The notes below the pieces were generated by a model. It was given only the letters and a program-made list of their open reading frames with translations. It was not told the DNA's origin and did not search any database. From positions 1 through 7,809 of the forward strand of contig WTKI01000017.1 in NCBI GenBank assembly GCA_011524425.1: 7,809 nt of DNA, given 5' to 3'. Numbering within the stretch: position 1 is the first letter of the stretch; each line of letters begins with the position of its first letter. The translations under genes and the position numbers were made by a program. This stretch comes from Altererythrobacter sp. (GTDB lineage Bacteria > Pseudomonadota > Alphaproteobacteria > Sphingomonadales > Sphingomonadaceae). Below are positions 1 through 6,139 of the stretch, in pieces.

Positions 1-857
1 ACCTCATGCATGTCGTAAGGCTGGTTCGCATTGTCCGGAACCAGCGTGTCGAGGCTCTCTTCCATGCGGTCCCACGGATCGCTGGTCGGGCGCTCGGGCA
101 CTTGCTCGCGATTGGAAAGCGGCAGATAGTCGAAGAAATTGCGCGTCGCCATCAGCGCTTCGATGTCATTCTCGAACGCGATGTCGGCGACCGAGGTTTT
201 GGTCGTATGCGTTACCGCCCCGCCAAGCTCTTCCTGCGTGACTTCCTCATTCGTCACGGTCTTCACGACTTCTGGCCCGGTGACGAACATGTAAGAACTG
301 TCTTTCACCATGAAGATGAAGTCCGTCATGGCGGGCGAGTACACCGCCCCGCCCGCGCATGGCCCCATGATCACGCTGATTTGCGGGACGACGCCGGATG
401 CGAGCACGTTCTGCTGGAACACCTCGGCATAGCCGCCAAGGGATGCCACACCTTCCTGAATGCGCGCGCCGCCGCTGTCATTAAGGCCGATGACAGGCGC
501 GCCGACCTTCATCGCGGTTTCCATGACTTTGCAGATTTTCTCTGCATGGCGCTTGGACAGAGAGCCGCCGAACACAGTGAAATCCTGGCTGAACACATAA
601 ACCAACCGGCCATTGATCGTGCCGCTGCCAGTCACCACGCCATCGCCGGGGATCTTCTGGTCCTGCATGCCGAAGTCGACGCAGTCATGTTCGACATAGG
701 TGTCGATTTCTTCGAATGAACCTTCGTCGAGCAGCACGTCCAGACGTTCGCGGGCGGTTAGTTTGCCCTTGGCGTGCTGTGCATCGATGCGCTTTTGCCC
801 ACCGCCCAAGCGTGCGGCTTCGCGGCGGCGTTCCATTTCAGCGATATTGGCGGACAT
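1..857 (-). CDS. pccB: Propionyl-CoA carboxylase beta chain (carboxyltransferase subunit), N-terminal part
   Basis: This is the N-terminal 285 codons of a biotin-dependent acyl-CoA carboxyltransferase; the family is usually about 510 residues, so the rest lies beyond the left edge. The family transfers carboxylate from carboxybiotin on the alpha subunit to propionyl-CoA, giving methylmalonyl-CoA in the cytoplasm. Visible motifs are [14 protein letters not shown] near residues 35-48, the oxyanion-type loop [11 protein letters not shown] (126-136), [12 protein letters not shown] (165-176), [16 protein letters not shown] (191-206) and ELGGA (210-214). The ATG at 857 is preceded by an AGGGG stretch and gives the usual short charged N-terminus ([12 protein letters not shown]). 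No alpha subunit gene is in view; it may lie further downstream. The related acetyl-CoA or methylcrotonyl-CoA enzymes are less likely because the [14 protein letters not shown] and FTVFGGSLS segments match PccB-type proteins best from memory. The family is near certain and propionyl specificity is likely. Confidence 0.93.
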   Translation of the reverse strand, partial: MSANIAEMERRREAARLGGGQKRIDAQHAKGKLTARERLDVLLDEGSFEEIDTYVEHDCVDFGMQDQKIPGDGVVTGSGTINGRLVYVFSQDFTVFGGSLSKRHAEKICKVMETAMKVGAPVIGLNDSGGARIQEGVASLGGYAEVFQQNVLASGVVPQISVIMGPCAGGAVYSPAMTDFIFMVKDSSYMFVTGPEVVKTVTNEEVTQEELGGAVTHTTKTSVADIAFENDIEALMATRNFFDYLPLSNREQVPERPTSDPWDRMEESLDTLVPDNANQPYDMHE

Positions 858-918
858 TGAGGCCCCTAATCCTGTGATTACCTATGCACAAAAGCGCCTA
901 GCGAGCGGAGGGGTGAAG

Positions 919-949
919 CGTCAATGTCACAAAACTGTGAGGGGTGACA
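919..949. promoter_or_regulatory. Symmetrical operator-like element upstream of pccB
   Basis: The 118-base gap between the SDR stop and the pccB start contains nested inverted repeats: TGTCAC (925-930) with GTGACA (944-949), and inside them TCACA (927-931) with TGTGA (936-940) around a 4-base loop. On the minus strand a TTGACG (924-919) sits at the edge and could be a -35 element, but no convincing -10 lies 16-18 bases on. Read on the plus strand, 924-941 also resembles a degenerate PHO box: two 7-mers, ATGTCAC and CTGTGAG, separated by AAAA. The symmetry is seen directly; a regulatory role, probably for pccB, is inference. There is no T-run after the hairpin on either strand, so a Rho-independent terminator is unlikely. 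Confidence 0.3.
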
Positions 950-975
950 GAAATCGAAGCGTGTTCGTAGCGCGG

Positions 976-1698
976 TTAGAAGCGTAGAGTAACGCCTTTA
1001 GCAAGCGCCGGTGACAGCGATTCCGCTATTCTCAGCGCTTTAGTCAGCCCGATATTGGCTTCATCGCGATCCCTCTCAATCGCAACGAGAATGTGCCGCG
1101 CGCATTCTTCTGCGGGCATTTTCTTCATCGGATTGCCATCGTTCATCTGCGTATCGACAACCGGCGGAAGCGCTTCGATCACTTGAATGTTGGTGTCTTT
1201 GAGCTGTTCACGCAGGCCGAGGGTATAAAAACGCAAAGCCGCTTTGGTCGCGCAATAAACCGGAGTTCTTGCAGCTGGCGCGATCGCAAGACCGCTAGTG
1301 ACGTTCACGATAGTGGCTTGCGGCCGCGCCTTGAGCAGCTCGATCAAGCCCACTGTTAGGCGGATAGGCGCATTGAGATTGGCGTAGATGCAGTTATCCG
1401 CCGCATCCGCATCAGGTTTAGACTTACGAAAATCGTGATCGACAAGCTGCCCTGCATTGTTGATGAGGACATCGAGCGCGCGCTCGCCCCATCTAGCGAT
1501 CAACGCATCGACCCCTTGCGGGTTCGAAAGGTCGGCTTCGATCACTTCAAAGCCCTCTTCGCGCATCGCATCAAGCCGCTCGGCATTGCGCCCGGTAAGC
1601 ACGACTTGCGCACCTTTGTCCTTCAATTGGCGAGCCAGTTCGCGCCCAATCCCTGCGCTGCCACCGGTTAGCAATAAGGTCTTGCCATCAAGGTCCAT
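976..1698 (-). CDS. SDR-family NAD(P)-dependent oxidoreductase
   Basis: This 240-residue protein is a classical short-chain dehydrogenase/reductase of normal length. It has the cofactor-binding TGGSAGIG (residues 11-18), an ADL motif (55-57) expected near the adenine, NNAG (80-83), the catalytic serine in NVTSG (Ser135) and the YxxxK pair Tyr148/Lys152, followed by LPPVVDT (177-183). All catalytic positions are intact, so an active cytoplasmic oxidoreductase is expected, but the substrate cannot be read from sequence. The overall pattern recalls the DltE-like SDR subgroup, which is itself poorly defined. The ATG at 1698 has a perfect AGGAGG five bases upstream, and that site shares bases with the stop codon of gor, so the two genes are almost certainly cotranscribed and possibly translationally coupled. 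A link to thiol or aldehyde detoxification is suggested only by this neighbour. Confidence 0.93.
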   Translation of the reverse strand: MDLDGKTLLLTGGSAGIGRELARQLKDKGAQVVLTGRNAERLDAMREEGFEVIEADLSNPQGVDALIARWGERALDVLINNAGQLVDHDFRKSKPDADAADNCIYANLNAPIRLTVGLIELLKARPQATIVNVTSGLAIAPAARTPVYCATKAALRFYTLGLREQLKDTNIQVIEALPPVVDTQMNDGNPMKKMPAEECARHILVAIERDRDEANIGLTKALRIAESLSPALAKGVTLRF

Positions 1699-1703
1699 GC
1701 GAG

Positions 1704-1710
1704 CCTCCTA
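1704..1710 (-). promoter_or_regulatory. Shine-Dalgarno of the SDR gene fused to the gor stop codon
   Basis: On the minus strand the 7-mer TAGGAGG contains both the gor TAG stop and a perfect AGGAGG ribosome-binding site. The ATG of the SDR gene follows after five bases. This arrangement fixes the SDR start and points to re-initiation or coupling after gor. Confidence 0.85.
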
Positions 1711-3054
1711 TTTCAGCAGGACAAGTTCTTCCGCCATGGTCGGATGAATGGCTGTCGTTGCGTCAAAATCCGCCTTGGTAAGCCCGGCTTTGATCGCCAC
1801 CGCAGCAGCTTGAATAATCTCAGCCGATTCCGGCCCAATCATATGAATACCAAGCACTTTGTCCGAAGCTGCATCAGTGATCATCTTGTAAAAGCCGCGC
1901 TCCATCCGGGGTGAGAAGATGTTTTTCATCGGGCGGAAATCGGAAGTGTAGACATTGACCTCGCCATATTCTGCGCGCGCTTCATCTTCCGTCAGCCCCA
2001 CCCCTGCAATCGAAGGCTGCGAGAATACAGCGCTGGCGATACAGGAATGGTCAACCACGCGCGGATTGCCGCCAAACAGGCTGTCTGCCACCGCATGACC
2101 CTCGCGGATAGCGACCGGGGTGAGCTGCACCCTGTCTGTCACATCGCCGACCGCATAAATGCTGTCGCAGCTCGTCTTGCTCGACGCATCGACGGGGATT
2201 TCACCTTTGGCGCCCAGTTCTATCCCGGCAGTCTCCAGCCCTAAGCCATTTGTGTTCGGAGAGCGTCCGGTTGCGATAAGAACCTGATCGACTTCGATCA
2301 CCTCGCCGCTTGTCAGCGTGGCCAGAAGCGCGCCTTCCGCAACTTTTTCAACCTTTGCGATCTGCTGCCCGAATTTGAGATCCATACCGCGCGCTTCCAT
2401 GATCGGAGGCAGGCGTTCGACGATCGATTGCTCGTAAGTGCGCAATATCGTTTCGCTGCGATTGACCAGCGTCACTTTGCTGCCCAGCGCGTTGAAAATT
2501 CCGGCAAACTCGACCGCAATGTAACCGCCGCCCATCACCAGCAGCCGCTTGGGCTGTTCATCGAGGTAGAAGATCTCGTTCGAAGTAATGCAATGCTCCG
2601 AGCCTTCAAACGGAGGGATGATCGGCTCTGCGCCTGTTGCAACGAGGATATAGCGCGCGGTGATCTCTTTGCCCGATGCAAGCTTCACACTGTTCGGACC
2701 GGTAATGACTGCCCGCTCTGAAAAACTCTCAACCCCTGCATTGCCAAGCGTGTTGCCATAGAGCCCTTCCAGCCGGTCCACATCGCTGTTGACGAAATCG
2801 CGCAAGCGCGCCCAATCAAACGTGCTTTGGCCAATGGTCCAGCCGGTGTTTTCCGCATGGCTCAACTCTTCTGCAAACATGGATGCATAGACGAGCATTT
2901 TCTTCGGCACGCAGCCGCGAATGACGCAGGTACCGCCATAGCGGAATTCCTCCGCAATGCCGACTTTGGCACCGTGACTGCCTGCAATCCGGCTGGCACG
3001 CACGCCGCCAGAGCCAGCGCCAATCGTGAACAGATCAAAATCGTAATCAGCCAT
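1708..3054 (-). CDS. gor: Glutathione-disulfide reductase
   Basis: This 448-residue flavoprotein reduces oxidised glutathione with NADPH in the cytoplasm. The FAD-binding GAGSGG (12-17) opens the protein; the redox-active disulfide is Cys43/Cys48 in GGTCVIRGCVPKK (40-52). A second Rossmann motif GGGYIAVEFAG (175-185) is followed by Arg199 and Arg205, at spacing that matches the arginines binding the NADPH 2'-phosphate in glutathione reductases. A second FAD contact is AVGDVTD (301-307), and the C-terminal dimer-interface HPTMAEE (437-443) supplies the catalytic His437 and Glu442. Length and motif order are normal and nothing is missing. The IRG form of the active site is, to my knowledge, the one found in alphaproteobacterial, cyanobacterial and plant enzymes, rather than the NVG form of E. 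coli. The ATG at 3054 has AGGAGA eight bases upstream. It lies 77 bases after the rhlE stop and heads the SDR gene. A mycothiol or trypanothione reductase is less likely given the context. Confidence 0.96.
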   Translation of the reverse strand: MADYDFDLFTIGAGSGGVRASRIAGSHGAKVGIAEEFRYGGTCVIRGCVPKKMLVYASMFAEELSHAENTGWTIGQSTFDWARLRDFVNSDVDRLEGLYGNTLGNAGVESFSERAVITGPNSVKLASGKEITARYILVATGAEPIIPPFEGSEHCITSNEIFYLDEQPKRLLVMGGGYIAVEFAGIFNALGSKVTLVNRSETILRTYEQSIVERLPPIMEARGMDLKFGQQIAKVEKVAEGALLATLTSGEVIEVDQVLIATGRSPNTNGLGLETAGIELGAKGEIPVDASSKTSCDSIYAVGDVTDRVQLTPVAIREGHAVADSLFGGNPRVVDHSCIASAVFSQPSIAGVGLTEDEARAEYGEVNVYTSDFRPMKNIFSPRMERGFYKMITDAASDKVLGIHMIGPESAEIIQAAAVAIKAGLTKADFDATTAIHPTMAEELVLLK

Positions 3055-3131
3055 CCAAGACGTCTCCTATTGCCTGCGCGATATGGCGAGCGAATGCGAA
3101 CAGAGCAACCGCTGCAACCTGTAACGTCAAG

Positions 3132-4505
3132 TTAGCGAGAAGACCGCTTGAAGTTACGTTTGCCTTTGCCCGCGCCCGGACGACCGCGGCCTGTTCCTTG
3201 CGGTTTGCCTTTCCGGCCCGGATGCTTGCGCTTAGGCGGGCTTTTGTGTTGCCCGCCATCGCCTTGCGGGCGGGCGCCACCGGCAGGACGCGGCTTGACA
3301 CGCTTGCGCGGCTTCGGTGGCTCGCGCTTGGTAGGTCCCACGCCTTCTACAACTGCGCGAAAGTTCTCTGGCAGGTCGAGCCGTTCAAACTGAGCATCAG
3401 TGCGTTTGCGAATGTCTTTGAGATAAGCGCGCTCATCCTCTGCGCAAAAGGCAATTGCGATACCGTCTTTGCCAGCCCGTGCTGTGCGGCCAATGCGGTG
3501 GACATATTGCTCCGGCACGTTGGGCAGCTCGTAATTGATCACATGGCTGACGCCGGGAATATCGATACCGCGCGCTGCCACATCAGTTGCGATGAGGATT
3601 GGCGTCTTCGCGCGCTTGAATTCATCAAGTGCACGCTGGCGTTGCGGCTGCGACTTGTTGCCGTGGATCGCGTTGCTTTCAATCCCGCACTGGCGAAGCT
3701 TCTTCACCACACGGTCCGCGCCATGCTTAGTCCGAGTAAAGATCAGCACACGCTCAAATTCGCCTGGCACACGGTGACGACCGGACAGGATCAGTTCTAG
3801 CAAAGACTGTTTCTCATCCGCTTGCACCATGAAAAGAAACTGCTCGATCCGCTCTGCCGTGGTTGCTTCCGGTGTGACAGAAACTTGCACGGGATCGTTG
3901 CAATAACTGCCGACCAGTTCCTTGATCTGTTTGGGCATCGTGGCGCTGAAAAACAGCGTTTGGCGTTCAGCCGGTGCAAGCTGGTGAATGCGCCTCAGCG
4001 CATGGATAAAACCCAAGTCCAGCATCTGGTCCGCTTCGTCCAGCACCAGCACTTCAACGCCTGACAGGTTGAACGCCTTTTGATCAATCAGGTCGAGCAA
4101 CCGCCCGGGTGTCGCTACCAGAATATCAGTTCCGCGATGCAGCTTGTTGCGGTCTTTGTTGACGGATGTGCCGCCTACAATCGACTGCACTTTCAGTCCT
4201 GCAAGCGCGCCGTAATCCTTTGCAGATGTCGCAATCTGTGTCGCAAGCTCGCGCGTTGGCGCGAGGACCAGCAAGCGGCAGGATTTGAACGGGATACGGT
4301 TCTCGCTCATCCGCAAGCGGTCAATGCTCGGCAACATGAATGCAGCGGTCTTGCCGGTGCCGGTCTGCGCAATGCCAAGCAGGTCGCGACCTTCAAGGAC
4401 CGGCGGAATGGCCTGCGCCTGAATCGGCGTAGGATCGGAATAGCCCTTCATATCAAGGGCTTGAAGTACGGGCTGTGACAGCCCTAAATCGGAAAATTGT
4501 GTCAT
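3132..4505 (-). CDS. rhlE: ATP-dependent DEAD-box RNA helicase, RhlE type
   Basis: This 457-residue protein unwinds RNA using ATP and probably helps ribosome assembly or mRNA turnover, especially in the cold. Visible motifs in order are the Q motif (FSDLGLS with PTPIQ, Gln29), motif I AQTGTGKT (46-53), Ia PTRELA (83-88), GG (111-112), Ib TPGR (132-135), II DEAD (156-159), III SAT (187-189), IV VLIFTRT (253-259), V ARGIDIP (311-317) and VI HRIGRTAR (336-343). The tail from about residue 391 is rich in Lys, Arg, Pro and Gly, as in RNA-binding C-termini of RhlE proteins. I chose ATG 4505, giving MTQFSDLGLS, over the in-frame TTG at 4517, which has no ribosome-binding site and adds four residues. 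Even the ATG has only a weak GCGAG upstream. The subfamily name is inferred from length and tail; a generic DEAD-box helicase is certain. Confidence 0.94.
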   Translation of the reverse strand: MTQFSDLGLSQPVLQALDMKGYSDPTPIQAQAIPPVLEGRDLLGIAQTGTGKTAAFMLPSIDRLRMSENRIPFKSCRLLVLAPTRELATQIATSAKDYGALAGLKVQSIVGGTSVNKDRNKLHRGTDILVATPGRLLDLIDQKAFNLSGVEVLVLDEADQMLDLGFIHALRRIHQLAPAERQTLFFSATMPKQIKELVGSYCNDPVQVSVTPEATTAERIEQFLFMVQADEKQSLLELILSGRHRVPGEFERVLIFTRTKHGADRVVKKLRQCGIESNAIHGNKSQPQRQRALDEFKRAKTPILIATDVAARGIDIPGVSHVINYELPNVPEQYVHRIGRTARAGKDGIAIAFCAEDERAYLKDIRKRTDAQFERLDLPENFRAVVEGVGPTKREPPKPRKRVKPRPAGGARPQGDGGQHKSPPKRKHPGRKGKPQGTGRGRPGAGKGKRNFKRSSR

Positions 4506-4512
4506 ATATACT

Positions 4513-4584
4513 CGCAATATTTGCGACGCGGCCGCAGACGCAAAGTCTGGGCACGGCGCGGGTTTCGGTTCAAAACCGCCCGCG
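4513..4584 (-). promoter_or_regulatory. Structured 5' leader of the RNA helicase gene (three consecutive hairpins)
   Basis: Read 5' to 3' on the minus strand, three hairpins follow each other just before the helicase start. The first pairs CGCGGG (4584-4579) with CCCGCG (4562-4557) and, inside it, CGGTT (4578-4574) with AACCG (4570-4566), leaving a TTG loop and an AAA bulge. The second pairs CAGAC (4549-4545) with GTCTG (4539-4535). The third pairs CGCAA (4525-4521) with TTGCG (4517-4513) around ATA and ends seven bases before the ATG, covering the only weak ribosome-binding sequence. The pairings are seen; control of translation, for instance by cold or by the helicase itself, is inference. 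Perfect or near -35 hexamers (TTGACA 4716-4711, TTGACT 4608-4603) lie upstream, without clear -10 partners. Confidence 0.4.
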
Positions 4585-4734
4585 TGAAAAGGGAAGTCTG
4601 TAAGTCAAATAGGATGCGGTGCCGGGGCGGGAGACAACGTCAGAACCGCCGCTTCACGCTGGCAATCATTCGCATCGAGTTAGCGCGCCAATGTGCGTTA
4701 TCGGCTTGAATGTCAAAACAAATCGAGTCCGTGC

Positions 4735-4756
4735 AGCATTGAGAGCGCTCAATGCT
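4735..4756 (-). terminator. Perfect hairpin at the decarboxylase stop codon, possible terminator
   Basis: AGCATTGAG (4756-4748) and CTCAATGCT (4743-4735) form a perfect nine-base-pair stem with the loop CGCT. The stem starts inside the TAG stop codon (4757-4755). No T-run follows directly; a T-rich patch (TTTGTTTT) comes about ten bases later at 4723-4716. It may act as a weak terminator or as a 3'-end RNA stabiliser for the decarboxylase message. The stem-loop is certain as sequence; its function is not. Confidence 0.45.
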
Positions 4757-5960
4757 AGCGCAGATTTACGACGTTATCGGCCTCAGGCCGGCTCCGGCTG
4801 CCGTCAAACAGGCTTGCCATAGGTTCGTCTTCGACAATGAATTGCTCTGCATTGCCAAAGCCGTTGAATCCGGTCTTCATCGCTGCACCATAGGCACCCA
4901 GCATTCCGACCTCGATGTAGTCGCCTGCCTGAATGTCTGACGGCAGCGGGAATGGACCAGCCATATAATCCGCATCATCGCAGGTCGGACCATAGAAAGC
5001 GAAATCCATCAGGGGATCGCGTAAATCGTCTTCCAGCGCACGGACCGGGAATTTCCAGTTCACATGTGCAGCATCGTAGAGCGCGCCATATGCGCCATCA
5101 TTGATGTAAAGCTCGTCCCCGCGGCGCTTCTCCACTTGCACAATAAGCGATGAATATTCCGCGCAAAGCGCTCGGCCGGGCTCACACCAAAGCTCTGCAT
5201 TGTATGCGATCGGCAAGGCTTCGAAATGCTGGTGGATGATCTGAAAATAGTCCTCCAGCGGGGGCGGCTCCATGCCGGGATAGATGCTCGGAAATCCGCC
5301 ACCAACATCGATCATATCGATAACGACGGATGCCTCTGCAATCGCAGCACGCGCGCGGTCCATCGCTTGAACGAAGGCAAACGGGCTCATCGCTTGACTG
5401 CCAACATGGAAGCAAACACCCAGCCAGTCGCAATGCTGGCGCGCAGTCTGAAGCAGAGCCGGCGCTTCCAGCAAGTCGCATCCGAATTTCGCTGCCAGAG
5501 AGAGTTCTGAAAACTCTGAAGACACACGCAAGCGTACACACAGGCGCAAGTCTGCAGCAGGCTCCCCTGTTTGCGGGTCACGGCAAGCCTCGACAATCTT
5601 CTCAAGCTCTTCCAGCGTATCCAGGCTGAAGGTCTTGCAGCCATGCTGATGATAGGCTTCTGCGATGGCTCTGCGTGTTTTGATCGGATGCATGAAGCAC
5701 AATTGTGCATCAGGCAAATTCTCACGCACCAGACGGACCTCGGCAATCGACGCAACATCGTAATGCTCGATCCCTGCATTCCAAAGAATGCCGATCAAGT
5801 CAGGCGAAGGGTTGGCCTTAACCGCATACAAGACCTTGCCCGGAAATTTCTCGATAAAGAAGCGGGCAGCACGCTTGGCAGCATGCGGGCGGTTTAGAAT
5901 AACGGGCTCGTCCGGCGCGTGCGCCGCGATTACAGACCGAGCGTCAGGATAAGAGTGCAA
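4755..5960 (-). CDS. Fold-type III PLP-dependent decarboxylase, probably ornithine (or ornithine/lysine) decarboxylase
   Basis: This 401-residue protein has the alanine-racemase-fold decarboxylase layout shared by ornithine and diaminopimelate decarboxylases. The PLP lysine is Lys48 in YAVKANP (45-51). HVGSQ (185-189), the phosphate-binding GGGFP (220-224), EPGR (260-263), the catalytic Cys327-Asp328 in GPTCDDAD (324-331) and LGAYGAAM with FNGF (354-368) follow. The GPTCDDAD form and the length near 400 match bacterial ornithine or ornithine/lysine decarboxylases, so putrescine synthesis is the expected role; diaminopimelate decarboxylase is less likely. The start is a TTG at 5960: the frame is closed upstream by a TGA and offers no ATG or GTG before the family's conserved N-terminus, and AGGGGG lies nine bases before the TTG. 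It sits 179 bases downstream of lemA, with a foldable leader, and 249 bases before the helicase ATG. The choice between ornithine alone and dual specificity is open. Confidence 0.9.
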   Translation of the reverse strand: MHSYPDARSVIAAHAPDEPVILNRPHAAKRAARFFIEKFPGKVLYAVKANPSPDLIGILWNAGIEHYDVASIAEVRLVRENLPDAQLCFMHPIKTRRAIAEAYHQHGCKTFSLDTLEELEKIVEACRDPQTGEPAADLRLCVRLRVSSEFSELSLAAKFGCDLLEAPALLQTARQHCDWLGVCFHVGSQAMSPFAFVQAMDRARAAIAEASVVIDMIDVGGGFPSIYPGMEPPPLEDYFQIIHQHFEALPIAYNAELWCEPGRALCAEYSSLIVQVEKRRGDELYINDGAYGALYDAAHVNWKFPVRALEDDLRDPLMDFAFYGPTCDDADYMAGPFPLPSDIQAGDYIEVGMLGAYGAAMKTGFNGFGNAEQFIVEDEPMASLFDGSRSRPEADNVVNLR

Positions 5961-6060
5961 TTCAAGGGACCCCCTAAAACGGTCAAGTTTCAGACATTGT
6001 CAGTTACGACAGGGCTGCCAAGCGGTTAGAGTCCCCGCCCTTTTCCAAGGGATCGGCAGC
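5961..6060 (-). promoter_or_regulatory. Foldable 5' leader of the decarboxylase gene, candidate regulatory RNA
   Basis: GCTGCC and GGCAGC (6060-6055 and 6019-6014 on the minus strand) enclose two smaller stems: CCCTT with AAGGG (6051-6047 and 6042-6038), and GCGG with CCGC (6038-6035 and 6025-6022). Together they could form a three-way junction; base 6038 can join only one of the two inner stems. Further on, the ribosome-binding AGGG (5975-5972) can pair with CCCT (5968-5965), and its G-run could alternatively pair with the upstream CCCTT. Regulatory RNAs are known before ornithine decarboxylase genes, for example the alphaproteobacterial speF motif and the E. coli SpeFL leader peptide. I cannot confirm that this belongs to the speF family; polyamine control is inference. 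Confidence 0.35.
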
Positions 6061-6072
6061 GGAAGCGCGCAT
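6004..6072 (-). CDS. Possible short upstream ORF (leader peptide) before the decarboxylase
   Basis: An ATG at 6072 opens a 22-codon frame ending in TAA at 6006-6004, 43 bases before the decarboxylase TTG. The predicted peptide starts MRASAADP and ends NRLAALS. It covers the inverted-repeat structure of the leader, which is the arrangement expected of a leader peptide controlling folding. Against it: there is no clear Shine-Dalgarno before the ATG, and the same bases form part of the best -10-like hexamer, so the transcript may start inside the frame. I recognise no relative of this peptide. Confidence 0.18.
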   Translation of the reverse strand: MRASAADPLEKGGDSNRLAALS

Positions 6073-6097
6073 ATAATCTGCGATTGTCAAAACGCAA
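6070..6097 (-). promoter_or_regulatory. Possible promoter of the decarboxylase
   Basis: On the minus strand TTGCGT (6097-6092) is separated by 16 bases from TATATG (6075-6070). A transcript from here would begin near 6062 and put the stem-forming leader at its 5' end. An exact TTGACA (6090-6085) overlaps this region but has no plausible -10 at 16-18 bases. The match is moderate, and transcription could also come from lemA. Confidence 0.27.
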
Positions 6098-6100
6098 ATC

Positions 6101-6127
6101 GAAAATTCGGGTTCCTTGCAAATTTTC
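6101..6127 (-). terminator. AT-rich inverted repeat after lemA, weak terminator candidate
   Basis: GAAAATT (6127-6121) and AATTTTC (6107-6101) form an inverted repeat around 13 bases, beginning 12 bases after the lemA stop codon. The stem is weak and not followed by a clean T-run, so it may be a poor terminator or chance. Confidence 0.25.
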
Positions 6128-6139
6128 AGAGCCGAGCGC

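Noticed and set aside
6..719. Long plus-strand open frame of 237 codons
   Set aside because: It is antisense to the clear pccB coding sequence; the His/Arg/Ala-rich translation is typical of the shadow frame of a GC-rich gene.
858..975. Rho-independent terminator for the gor-SDR unit
   Set aside because: The hairpin around TCACA/TGTGA is short and not followed by a run of T on the minus strand.
3047..3301. Minus-strand frame bridging the rhlE end and the gor start, with a hydrophobic tail
   Set aside because: Most of it overlaps the helicase in another frame. A 27-residue version starting at TTG 3130 has no ribosome-binding site, so it is probably chance.
3198..3800. Plus-strand open frame of 200 codons
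   Set aside because: It lies antisense within the DEAD-box helicase, whose motifs V and VI are on the minus strand here.
4506..4517. Upstream in-frame TTG start for the helicase
   Set aside because: No Shine-Dalgarno precedes it, it lies inside a hairpin, and DEAD-box relatives begin close to the Q-motif FSDLGL.
5983..5997. Four-codon minimal ORF (Met-Ser-Glu-Thr) in the decarboxylase leader
   Set aside because: No ribosome-binding site, and a frame this short is expected by chance.
6014..6060. tRNA-like segment (GCCAAGCGGTTAGAG resembles a D-arm)
   Set aside because: No anticodon arm, no T-loop GGTTCGAATCC and no seven-pair acceptor stem; the length is too short for a tRNA.
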